Under the pieces are notes generated by a model. That model was not told the DNA's origin and did not search any database. It saw only the letters and a program-made list of their open reading frames with translations. The translations under genes and the position numbers were made by a program. DNA of 64,000 bases from Andrena cerasifolii (lineage: Eukaryota; Arthropoda; Insecta; Hymenoptera; Andrenidae): positions 62,001 to 126,000 of the forward strand of contig NW_027484933.1 of NCBI RefSeq assembly GCF_050908995.1, read 5' to 3'. Below, in pieces: positions 1 to 8,436 of the stretch (position 1 is the stretch's first letter; every line of letters begins with the position of its first letter).

Positions 1-1
1 G

Positions 2-388
2 TACTGCTCGTTCATTGAGGACTTTACGAAGCCCAATAACATTGGATCGTTACTGGGATTCTCGACGAATCGCGTATTAGAACCGGAACAGTGGCACGAA
101 TCGGACGATCCGATTAATATCATGAATGTGAACATTATTCGCGTAGAATGTAGCGTGACCGCTGGCGCGTACAGCAATGGGAAGCGCGTACATACCATAC
201 ATGAATTTTCTCCCAGAGTACCGCCGGGATATAAGATATCGGAAACGCCCGCGCAGATCATTTACCTTCCAATCACCGCACAGGTCATTTCGGATCTAAC
301 GATACGTGTTGTGGATCAAGACGGGCGGTTGCTTGATTTTCGAGGTGAAGAGATTACCATCAGACTGCACGTACGACGACGTCGATGA
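2..388 (+). CDS. Penton-like minor capsid protein, C-terminal part (cut by window edge)
   Basis: Reading from base 2, the frame is open for 128 codons to the TGA at 386-388 and matches the C-terminal half of the complete gene at 25851-25081. In Polintons and adintoviruses this protein forms the capsid vertices (single jelly roll). The visible part ends in an Arg-rich tail (VRRRR). The stop overlaps the start of the next gene as ATGA, suggesting coupled or tightly packed late genes. A few residues differ from the other copy. The 5' half lies outside the window. Confidence 0.75.
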   Translation, partial: YCSFIEDFTKPNNIGSLLGFSTNRVLEPEQWHESDDPINIMNVNIIRVECSVTAGAYSNGKRVHTIHEFSPRVPPGYKISETPAQIIYLPITAQVISDLTIRVVDQDGRLLDFRGEEITIRLHVRRRR

Positions 389-597
389 TAATACATGTGG
401 TGCAGTCGTATGAGATGCTTGTGTTGAACGACTCCAGATACACGTTTCTTCCAAACGAAATTGTTTGCAGCAACAACAACAACAACAACAACAACAACAA
501 CTGCAACTGCAACAGCTCTGATTACGCTAAAAAGAAGAGGCTCAGTGCTGCGAACATTGCATTTTTGAAATCGCTGGGATTCATTGTACGCAATTAA
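385..597 (+). CDS. Small Asn-rich protein between penton and major capsid genes
   Basis: This 70-aa frame starts inside the stop of the penton gene (ATGA overlap) and ends 8 bases before the major capsid start. Its middle is a run of Asn encoded by an AAC microsatellite, followed by a basic stretch (AKKKRLSAA). The other copy (25084-24884) has the same arrangement but a shorter Asn run, so the repeat has changed length while staying in frame. I do not recognise the family. The packing between two capsid genes argues that it is real, but conservation alone cannot prove it because the whole region is a recent duplicate. Confidence 0.5.
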   Translation: MIIHVVQSYEMLVLNDSRYTFLPNEIVCSNNNNNNNNNNCNCNSSDYAKKKRLSAANIAFLKSLGFIVRN

Positions 598-605
598 GTT
601 GAAAA

Positions 606-1838
606 ATGACCGACATTCTAAGCATTGGCGCGAAGCCGACGTTTGATGATCGCATCGTCAAACTTGAGACTCACACATACAACCCTTACGTCAACACGAC
701 GTTTGGATACAGCGATGAGATAAGAATACCTATACAGCAACAGGATTTATACACATTACCGTGTGAAAGTTTCCTCTACCTGGAGGGGAAATTGACGATA
801 AATAAGCCGAATGATGTATCAACGGTGATGTTGGGAAATAATTGCATGGCATTCATATTTGATGAGATTCGATATGAACTGAATGGTGTGGAGATTGATC
901 GCAACAGAAACGTTGGAATAACTAGCACGCTTAAAAACTATGTATCGATGACATCTGATGAAGACAAAAATATGGAGAATGCGGGATGGGGCTTGAAACG
1001 GCACGATGAGCTAATAGTGAGAAATCATTTCAATTTTTGCATCCCGCTCAAATATTTGTTGGGATTTTGCGAGGACTACAAACGCATGGTTATTAATGCG
1101 CGTCACGAATTGATTTTAATACGATCGCGCAACGATAACAATTCTCTAATAGGATCGCCGACGTTGGAACCAGAAATTGAATTACTTAAAGTGCAATGGC
1201 GGATGCCTCACGTGACGCTGAACGACGTTAATAAGCTGTCGTTGCTACATGCTTTGGAAAGTGGACAAAACCTGAGCATTAGTTTTCGCTCGTGGGATCT
1301 GTACGAGTATCCTCTCTTACAGAGCACGACCAAGCATTCGTGGGCCGTGAAGGCAGCTGCACAGTTGGAGAAGCCGCGATACATTATCTTTGCTCTACAG
1401 ACTGCTCGAAAGAATGTGATGACTGAAGATGTTACTCGATTTGACCACTGCAAATTGACCAATGTAAAACTTTTTCTCAACTCGGAATTTTACCCGTACG
1501 ATGACATGAACTTGGACTTTGACAAGAATAGGCACGCCATCTTATTTAACATGTATACGCATTTTCGTAAATCGTATTACGGACATAGTTGCAACGAGGC
1601 ATTATTCACCGTAGCCCAATTTTTGCAATTTGGCCCCCTCGTGGTGATTGATTGCTCGCGACAAAATGAGTCGATCAAGAATAGCACCGTGGACGTGCGC
1701 ATAGAATTTGATTGTAAAGAAAACGTACCTGCAAATACTACGGCCTACTGTTTGATACAATCAGTAGGCCTACTGTTTGATACAATCAGTACTGTTGAAT
1801 ACAATCCGCTGACAAATGTGGTGCGCAAAATCAATTAA
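606..1838 (+). CDS. Major capsid protein, double-jelly-roll (Polinton/adintovirus type)
   Basis: An intact 410-aa frame, start ATGACCGACATT. The protein has the length, N-terminal region and C-terminal VEYNPL segment typical of hexon-like major capsid proteins of Polintons and adintoviruses, which build the icosahedral shell as trimers. It is nearly identical to the 403-aa protein at 24875-23664. The main difference is near the C terminus, where this copy carries a short direct repeat at about 1747-1792 (TGTTTGATACAATCAGTA twice) that adds residues without breaking the frame. No active site is expected in this family. The fold assignment is from family knowledge; no structure prediction was run. 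Confidence 0.75.
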   Translation: MTDILSIGAKPTFDDRIVKLETHTYNPYVNTTFGYSDEIRIPIQQQDLYTLPCESFLYLEGKLTINKPNDVSTVMLGNNCMAFIFDEIRYELNGVEIDRNRNVGITSTLKNYVSMTSDEDKNMENAGWGLKRHDELIVRNHFNFCIPLKYLLGFCEDYKRMVINARHELILIRSRNDNNSLIGSPTLEPEIELLKVQWRMPHVTLNDVNKLSLLHALESGQNLSISFRSWDLYEYPLLQSTTKHSWAVKAAAQLEKPRYIIFALQTARKNVMTEDVTRFDHCKLTNVKLFLNSEFYPYDDMNLDFDKNRHAILFNMYTHFRKSYYGHSCNEALFTVAQFLQFGPLVVIDCSRQNESIKNSTVDVRIEFDCKENVPANTTAYCLIQSVGLLFDTISTVEYNPLTNVVRKIN

Positions 1839-1975
1839 ATTACTGCGCTACTTGCCCACCCTCTCCTGTACCAAATTCGTACAAAATTTCATCGTGAAAA
1901 TCGAGATGCTTTACGAGAAAGACTGCATTCTCCAGTCTGTCTTGGAAGCGAACGGACCTCTAAATTGTACCGATA

Positions 1976-2503
1976 ATGGTCGTACCAACATTCGTTGACC
2001 TGCAAGGGTTCATCGTCGATAGAAGATTTGTCGCGAAGGAAGTGGCTATCCTACGAAAGGGAACAATTCTCTCGCACTATATTTTTGGGAGTTCGAGGCC
2101 ACAATATCTTCTTACAAAATCCGACAAATCGAGCATCCGGTGGTTGGTGGCAAAACATCATGGACTACGTTGGGAAGATGGAGACGTTCCGTACAGTATG
2201 GCTAAACAGCTAATTATGAAAGCTGTAGCCGATGCGATCGACGAGGAAGATGACACACCCCATGTCGTATACGTTAAAGGGCTGCAGAAACGCGATTGGC
2301 TCATGGATTTCCTCGATGAAAATACGAGAGCGGACGTGATCATCGAGACGCTAGACATTGACTACGAGGATATCAAATCCCTAAATAAGCTAAACGTAGT
2401 TAATACTCTGCGATGTGGCAGACACGCAAAGCACTGTGCCATGCAAAATGTATTTAAAATATTCAACTGGTGGTCTAAACGCCAGAGGGAAATACACAAA
2501 TAA
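1976..2503 (+). CDS. Unknown 175-aa Polinton-associated protein, intact copy
   Basis: An uninterrupted 175-aa frame, the last gene of the late module. The second copy (23526-22998) is broken by a frameshift, so this is the better version. Visible features are an N-terminal VDLQGF strand-like segment, a HHGLRWEDG stretch, VVYVKG in the middle, and a C-terminal part with two Cys and two His (CGRHAKHC). The pattern faintly recalls DEDD-type 3'-5' exonucleases, but I cannot match all catalytic residues and do not assign a function. A poly(A) signal overlaps the stop codon. Confidence 0.55.
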   Translation: MVVPTFVDLQGFIVDRRFVAKEVAILRKGTILSHYIFGSSRPQYLLTKSDKSSIRWLVAKHHGLRWEDGDVPYSMAKQLIMKAVADAIDEEDDTPHVVYVKGLQKRDWLMDFLDENTRADVIIETLDIDYEDIKSLNKLNVVNTLRCGRHAKHCAMQNVFKIFNWWSKRQREIHK

Positions 2504-2504
2504 A
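2499..2504 (+). terminator. Poly(A) signal overlapping the stop codon
   Basis: AATAAA at 2499-2504 overlaps the TAA stop (2501-2503) of the 175-aa gene. The same arrangement is kept in the inverted copy (22997-23002, minus strand), and it marks the end of the late gene block in both. Confidence 0.5.
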
Positions 2505-2630
2505 ATATAATCAATTTTTAATGCATAACTGTTTTTTCTTCACCCTCCTCAACCTCCAACCTTCTGCATGTACGCTAGATTAAGACGATAGTTGTAATTA
2601 TGTACAAGTAGTACGATTCATGATCAACGC

Positions 2631-2830
2631 GGTATGATAGACGTTCGATAGATGTTCAGACTGGTACGTTAGGCGTTGAAAGTGGTATGATAGATGTTCA
2701 ATGTGGTACGATAGACGTTCGATAGATGTTCAAAGTGGTACGATAGATGACGTTGAAAGTGGTCCAATACACGTTTGATACACGTTCAGAGTGGTATGGT
2801 AGATATTCAATACGTGATCAGAGTGGTATG
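2631..2830 (+). repeat. Degenerate short tandem repeats after the capsid genes
   Basis: Variants of GTGGTACGATAGACGTT and GTTCGATAGATGTTCA alternate through about 200 bases, in units of about 20 and 30 bases. The other copy has a related but longer and differently arranged array at 22614-22865. No open frame is supported here. Confidence 0.7.
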
Positions 2831-3461
2831 GTCTAGTCGAATGATGTGTGCAAAGAAGAAGGGAGGAGAATTCGAAGAACATGATAAGTGCGCTCCGAGA
2901 ACGGTCAGTGAAGAAGAAGATAAGTACATGGAGGAGGAGAATGGTCAGCGAAAATGCAGGTGGCCTGTGATAAAGATGGCGAAGAACAAATGCATCCTAT
3001 TTTGCAAAGCTATGCATTTCTCGATTTCATCATTGGAGGGGGTTTTGACGTGCGAGAGCCAGGAGATGTATCGAGACCAGTTGCATTCAAATCGTGACAG
3101 CAGCTGTGACAGTGAGCTTGTGCTTTGTGAGCATCATTTTTTTCCTAAAAAATGGGATTCATACGAATTGCCCCTGAGTGCAGAGAGAATCCAGAGGTAT
3201 GTACTTAACAATATAAAAGTAGAGAGAGATGATGCGTTTTGGAAAAGAGAAATGGAGCCAAAACTTGTTCAATTTTATTTAGAATGCATGCTACCCGAAT
3301 TAATAGATAGTCGGCACAATAGGTGCATGACTATTCGGGAGCCACAATTTATTCTAGCAGAGAGAGCGAAAGAAAAACCGAAAAGCTTGAAAAAGCGAAA
3401 AAGGTCTCCCTCCAGAAATAATCAAACTATTATAACGGCCCGGCATCGCACCGCGTTGTAA
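2826..3461 (+). pseudogene. YqaJ-like recombinase/exonuclease, C-terminal remnant
   Basis: A frame on the + strand ends at 3461. Its C-terminal part, about 3215-3420, encodes VERDDAFWKREMEPK, then FYLECMLPELIDSRHNR, IREPQF and a Lys-rich tail. This resembles the C-terminal end of YqaJ-type viral recombinase (lambda-exonuclease-like) proteins carried by some DNA viruses and transposons. The catalytic core normally lies upstream, and I cannot see it: the region before about 3060 matches the intergenic DNA of the other copy and is probably not coding. No good ATG precedes the conserved part. It is best read as a remnant, or a last exon whose first exons are lost. Confidence 0.35.
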
Positions 3462-3481
3462 AGCGCGGTACCACTGAACCC

Positions 3482-3883
3482 GTCAGTGGTGACAAGTGCC
3501 AGCGATGGCACTTTTACTCGCGGATCATATGATCACGCGAGTCGATCGACGCCGCCGTCACTTCCCCAAAGAAGTGAAGAAGAAAATAATAAATATGATC
3601 GATCCGGCGTCGCACCGCTGACTATCGTCAGTGGTGACAAGTGCCAGCGATGGCACTTTTACTCGCGGATCATATGATCACGCGAGTCGATCGACGCCGC
3701 CGTCACTTCCCCAAAGAAGTGACGAAGAAAATAATAAATATGATCGATCCGGCGTCGAACCGCTGACTATCGTCAGTGGTGATAAGTGCCAGCGATGGCA
3801 CTTTTACTCGCGGATCATATGATCACGCGAGTCGATCGACGCCGCTGTCACTTCCCCAAAGAAGTGAAGAAGAAAATAATAAA
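3482..3883. repeat. 145-bp tandem repeat (minisatellite), 2.8 copies
   Basis: Units begin with GTCAGTGGTGA at 3482, 3627 and 3772, an exact 145-base period; the last unit stops at about 3883. The copies differ at only a few positions. Each contains the palindrome GATCATATGATC and a GTCGATCGAC motif. Short frames here are repeats of one another and are not genes. Confidence 0.9.
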
Positions 3884-3929
3884 TTTAATTCACCTTTTAA
3901 TTTTTTCAGACACATTTCTAAATTCACAG

Positions 3930-4113
3930 TAGAGCTGTTACTTTTTGACCCGTCGGGTAACCGGCTACCCGGAACAACTTCAAGCCATTGAATGTGGTAT
4001 TGTTCGATCATTTTTAGCTAATATCAAACAATACCATAGACAATAAAGCATTCAATTCCTTGAAGTTGTTTCGGGTAGCCGAGTACCCGACGGGTAAAAA
4101 AGTAACAGCTCTA
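3930..4113. mobile_element. hAT-like MITE (184 bp) with 8-bp target-site duplication
   Basis: The ends TAGAGCTGTTAC...GTAACAGCTCTA are the outer part of an inverted repeat of about 50 bases per arm, including CCGTCGGGTA. The flanks are ATTCACAG (3922-3929) and GTTCACAG (4114-4121), an 8-bp duplication with one mismatch. TAGAG termini and 8-bp duplications are typical of hAT transposons. There is no coding capacity. Confidence 0.8.
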
Positions 4114-4268
4114 GTTCACAGGAGCAGACAGACGGAATCGGGCTCGATCAAATGCGCCAGGTTGATTCACACGGGCCTCGCAGGTATATATGATTTTCGA
4201 CGAATTATTGAAACAAATTTTTACTTTTATATAAAACTTACAGAAATGTCTGCGATCATTTGTTACAG

Positions 4269-4537
4269 GCGGATTCTATACCAAATTACTGCAAACATGG
4301 TGTATGGGACAGTAATGTCAGGACAAATGGAATGATAAGTACCATATTTCAGGTAAAGTTTAACAGCTTATACATCTACAGTAAAATTTTGTACGTTTAC
4401 AAAACTACAATCAAGTATTTCCTAATGAACTTCATAATGTGTTACAGATCCACACTGCCTATGTCATCTTTCGGTACGAGCGACCTAAGAAAATTGTAGG
4501 AAGACCGTCAAAGAAGAAGAGGAAATACACCAAATGA
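4269..4537 (+). CDS. Two-exon C-terminal gene fragment with AT-hook-like basic tail
   Basis: An acceptor TTTGTTACAG precedes an 84-base exon (4269-4352, phase 0). It is followed by a GT-AG intron (4353-4447) and a last exon (4448-4537) ending in TGA. Both exons stay in one frame across the splice. The C terminus reads KKIVGRPSKKKRKYTK, with an AT-hook-like GRP core in a Lys/Arg cluster, suggesting a nuclear or DNA-binding protein. I cannot identify the gene, and upstream exons are not evident. It could be the end of a host gene or of a transposon gene. No other spliced host-like coding sequence is visible in the window. Confidence 0.35.
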
Positions 4538-4555
4538 GAGAATATAATATTATTA

Positions 4556-5380
4556 CAGTATTGTCTCGTTAGCGGATCGCTGATCCGGATCGGTGTTGAA
4601 CAGTCAGTGTGAACAGAGGCCTAATTCCGAGTATTCGTTTCTCGCTTCTTTCTGGCCGAAGTGGGGAGCGAGATGGGATGCTTTGCGTGCGCGACAGGCG
4701 CGAACGTAAAGGACGGAGTGTCACGGCGTCCGAAAGACGGAGCGAGAAAAACATCAACGCGTCGCGTCTGCTCGCGCCCGTTCTCGCTCGGTTTCAGTCG
4801 TGGGCATAGCGAAAAGTCCACATCGTGTACACCTAAGATGGGCATTATCTAGATAATCAATTATTTAAATAACGTGCCGAATAAAAGATACTTCATCTTT
4901 ATTCGTTATTCGAATCGTCGAATAACACGGTTTAGGTTTATTCATTATTCGCAGCTTCGAATAACACGATTTAACTTTATTCGAAACATCACGGATAAAT
5001 TAATTTATTCGAAGTGAATTTATTCGGCAGCGGAAGATAATTTTTTTATTCGAGGAACTTTTATTCGAACCGTCGAATAAGGTTTTCATCTTCAGCGCGA
5101 AGGCTTCGAATAAAAGTCGAATAAACTACGGATAAAGATGAAAACCTTATTCGACGGTTCGAATGAAAGTTCCGCGAATAAAAAAATTATCTTCCGCTGC
5201 CGAATAAATTCACTTCGAATAAATTTATTTATCCGCGATGTTTCGAATAAAGATAAATCGTGTTATTCGAAGTTGCGAATAACGAATAAACGTAAAGTAT
5301 CTTTTATTCGAGTTTATCTAGATATTATCTTTGCCCATCTCTGGTGTACACCAAACCGAGCCGCTAACGAGAAAATACTG
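4556..5380. mobile_element. pogo/Tc1-like non-autonomous element with TA duplication
   Basis: Left end CAGTATTGTCTCGTTAGCGG (4556) and right end CCGCTAACGAGAAAATACTG (to 5380) are inverted repeats, flanked by TA on both sides (4554-4555 and 5381-5382). CAGTAT termini and TA duplications fit the pogo branch of the Tc1/mariner superfamily. It is about 825 bases with its insert and about 306 without. It encodes no transposase and is interrupted by the hAT-like element at 4833-5343. Confidence 0.7.
4833..5343. mobile_element. Nested fold-back hAT-like MITE (511 bp)
   Basis: Almost the whole element is one inverted repeat: the arms (rich in TTCGAATAA words) pair end to end. The termini are CTAAGATGGGCA and TGCCCATCTCTG. 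GTGTACAC lies directly outside both ends (4825-4832 and 5344-5351), a perfect 8-bp target duplication that is itself a palindrome. It lies inside the pogo-like element and so is younger than it. Confidence 0.85.
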
Positions 5381-5592
5381 TATTCTTAAAAAAATATATA
5401 CTTTTTTATCTGTAATTGTCCATTTCAAAGGGGCGAAAGCTTGAATGTCGAATTTCAATTCTCCAATGAAGTTGGATTGTTTTATTGTAATGACTATAAC
5501 TTGATTAGAAACAAAAAATATATAAAAAAATGTTCTGTTAAACGATTTTGTCAAAAAGGCACTAACAACTAAAAAATACTTCTAGTGTTGTG

Positions 5593-5755
5593 CTACAATT
5601 TCGATGGTGTTTTTCAACTTTAAATAAAAACGTGGTTCAGGATATTTCATAACAGAATATGAATCAATTTAGTATAGCCTCAAGTGTCGAAATGAATTTG
5701 TTGCGAGATATCCTGCTCCACGATTTTATGTGAAAATACACCATCGAAATTGTAG
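5593..5755. mobile_element. Small inverted-repeat element (163 bp)
   Basis: CTACAATTTCGATGGTGT at 5593 is matched inverted by ACACCATCGAAATTGTAG ending at 5755, and the arms continue imperfectly inwards. No clear target duplication is visible, so the superfamily is unknown. Confidence 0.55.
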
Positions 5756-6957
5756 TATAGGAAAATAATTATTTTTTAGTTTTTAATGCATTTTTCATAA
5801 AATCGTTTATTATACATTTTTTAATATACTTTTTCTAGTTTTTAGTGTTTGTGGATTTACATTACTCTTATTGCTGTATGCAGTTTAACAGTTTGCTTGA
5901 AGAATGGTTGATTTATTGTTATGGGTTATTATTTATTGGTGACTAGGTAATTTTTTCACCCACTCGGAGTTTTTTCATAATTTTGTATTGTCAACCAAAC
6001 TACGCACCTCTGCAAAGTTTCGAGGGAATTGGATGGTTGAAAGTGGTTTAAAATTGAGTTTCCACATTTGAATCAAACAAACAAACACGCAGAGGATCGT
6101 AGCTAAATAAAATCGTTTAATGGGACATTCCCAAATATCAGTATTGTTAGTACTGAACTCTGGTTTATATTGATAAATTTTTACAACCGTGGAATAACAA
6201 TTCCGAAGAAAACCATGTACAAAACTATTATTGAAACAGACAATTCTTGTTGATATAAAAGATAATTTGATGTATAGTTAGATGAAAAAAAGCGGCATAT
6301 GTTTTTAGAAGAATTACTGCATTCATAAATTTCATTACGATGGACATGTTACACTTCGGTGATGTACCTTATTCAAATTGTATGCTTTGAATTTGCACAT
6401 TGATTATACAAAGTATTGCATCGTTCTATGTATAAATAAATACTAAATTAGTATTGTTTCATTGACATGTTTCCTAACTTCACTACTCAACCTCTCTATC
6501 TTTCAATAGTGCTATCCTCCTTTACGTTCAGTGAGGCTCTGATGCTAGACGCAGGAATTGGCGGGCTCCAGCTACAGCTGATGCACGAGGAAACACCTAC
6601 AGCGGTGGTTATGTGTGCGTGACTGACGCACCGCAGTTCCTCACACATAACCACCGCTCCTGTCGATGTTCCCCCCTCGATCAGCGGTACATGGAGCCCG
6701 GCGATCGCTGCCTAGACGCAGCTCTCGTGCCGTATTCCTCCAAGCTTCTCAATAGAAGGAGCTGTGGCAACAGCGCGGCAGAGACGGAGACAACAGAACA
6801 TGCGGCAACTATGCTGTCAAAAATTCGTCTACGTAGAGTACCGGTAGATGTCACCATTGTACAACTTCTTTTTACCGACCGCAGGAGTTTCATTAGGGTC
6901 CGTCTGTTTACAAGGGCGCTTCGATCGATTCGGACCATAACAAAAAGGAGACGGCCC
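5756..6957. other. Non-coding stretch with one hairpin
   Basis: AT-rich sequence without a supported gene. At 6601-6658 is a perfect 17-bp hairpin (AGCGGTGGTTATGTGTG and its complement, 24-base loop). The frame at 6613-6963 lies partly in this hairpin, has no recognisable domain and is not called. Confidence 0.5.
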
Positions 6958-7187
6958 CCTTAAACCCACCACCGTTATAATCGGGTATCAAAAACTGCAC
7001 ACATATATATATATATAAAAAGTATAAGCGTGATACATATAATACTGTCGAATAAAAGATCATGGCACGCGGTACGTAACGCCATCGAAGAACAAGGCAC
7101 GATCGACTCGAATGATCTAGATCAATCCCGTATAAAGAGGGAGGGGATAGGGCAGCAGGGCACCCATGGCGGGAAGCGTAAATCTGT

Positions 7188-8054
7188 TCAATCCCCCACT
7201 TTTACGATTCCCAAGTTCATTGTTTGGGTGCAATTTTTATGTGCAACGCGATTGAGTGCCTTGGTCATTATGTCTGCTACATTTTCGTTCGACTGAACAT
7301 ATCTCAAGCTAATTGATTCTTTCTGCAATTCTTCTCTGACAATATGGCATGCTATGTTTATATGTCTTGTTCGCAAATTTTCTATTCGACTTTTTGAAAA
7401 AGCTATTGCCGCTCTGTTATCGCAATATAGATCGCACTTCCCTGAAAATTGTTTAAATAAATTTAGTTCGTTTAGAAACATGCTCAGCCACGTGGATTGT
7501 TTTACACCTGATGCTAGAGCTACATATTCGGCTTCCATTGTTGACATGGATATGTTTTTCTGTTTAGACGCCATCCAATCTATAGTATTAGATCCTATCT
7601 TTACTACTACACCTGTAAATGAATGGCTATCATCTACGTCTCCTGCCCAATCCGCATCGCAGAAAATCTCGATTTTCGGTTCCTTGTTACACTTATAATC
7701 TAACGTATAATCTTTGGTCTTACTTAAATAACGTAATACGTGTTTCGCGTGTATACAATGCATTTCGCTTGGATGTGTATTAAATTGTGACAATTTTGTT
7801 GTGGCAAACAATATATCTGGTCTGGTACGCAAAGCTACATACATTAGTGAACCAATTAATTCTCGATATGCCGTCTTTGCTCTTTCGCTTAGATAGTTTG
7901 ATTGCATGTCTTTTGCTAATTTTAATCCTGGCTCTAACGGTGTCGCAGCACCCCTACATTCTTTCATATTATACTTATTTACCAATGACTCTATGTATGT
8001 CTTTTGACGTAATGTAACTTTCTTATTATTTCTTTCTACCTTAACGCCTAACAT
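7188..8054 (-). pseudogene. Copia pol, C-terminal part (RT end and RNase H)
   Basis: This minus-strand segment encodes the end of the copia RT and the RNase H. Visible are YRELIGSLMYVALRTRPDI, the RNase H segment DADWAGDVDDSHSFTG, and STMEAEYVAL followed by the CDNRAA and TRHINI stretches. The stop codon forms the first bases of the 3' LTR. The upstream part of the same gene continues at 13059, on the far side of the gypsy insertion, which carries a CATG duplication at the break. This segment is itself open, but the gene as a whole is disrupted. Confidence 0.85.
7191..7204 (-). promoter_or_regulatory. Copia polypurine tract
   Basis: On the minus strand AAAAGTGGGGGAT directly precedes the 3' LTR start (TGAACAG). 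This is the expected primer site for plus-strand DNA synthesis. It overlaps the end of the pol frame. Confidence 0.6.
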
Positions 8055-8055
8055 G

Positions 8056-8408
8056 TGTAGGAAATTGTATAAAAAATGAGATTATACGCGGGTTTGTATT
8101 GGATTTATTAGTAGATATTCTGACACACAGAATATGCAAAAGGAGTAAGTGAAGTTGAATTGAAAATAAAGGAAAATAGAGACTCTGATTGCCCGCGGCT
8201 ATTGTCTCTCGGTTTCTCGCCTAACGTCTGGCGAATTCGAAAACCATCTCCCGACTAACGACTGCCGTTTCGAGGCATCGCCTTTGTCGTCGCAAACGCA
8301 CACGCATACACACACCTTCGCTCCAAGGAGAGGCCAGTGTCGCCGACTGTTTACATTTAATAATTGTTTTGATCGCGACCGGTAACTGCCGGTTATTTTG
8401 TTACTACA
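8056..8408 (-). repeat. 3' LTR of the SAP-Gag gypsy element
   Basis: 353 bp, same length as the 5' copy. It contains a CA-rich microsatellite-like stretch (CGCACACGCATACACACAC) near its middle. Confidence 0.95.
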
Positions 8409-8436
8409 CTCGGCCATCCTGATCTGACATCTGCCC

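Larger units (their letters stand above)
1..3110 (+). mobile_element. Polinton/adintovirus-like element, left copy, late module only
   Basis: The genes at 2-388, 385-597, 606-1838 and 1976-2503 lie head to tail on the + strand. They are the same genes, in the same order, as those found on the minus strand at 25851-22998, and the nucleotide match is very close by eye. The match runs past the last gene through a shared intergenic repeat and fades at about 3110 (about 22345 in the other copy). The element is cut by the window start, so its protease, ATPase, integrase and polymerase are not visible. The family assignment comes from the capsid proteins and from the fuller copy at 22-36 kb. It is an endogenous, integrated sequence. 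Confidence 0.8.

Noticed and set aside
1816..1998. 60-aa frame overlapping the end of the major capsid gene, also present at 23504-23686
   Set aside because: It is kept in both copies only because the DNA is a recent duplicate. It starts inside the capsid gene and has no domain.
3482..3883. Regular repeats considered as CRISPR
   Set aside because: The 145-bp units are contiguous without unique spacers, and the genome is eukaryotic.
6613..6963. 116-aa frame near the hairpin at 6.6 kb
   Set aside because: It overlaps an inverted repeat, is low in recognisable features, and is opposed by another frame of similar length on the minus strand.
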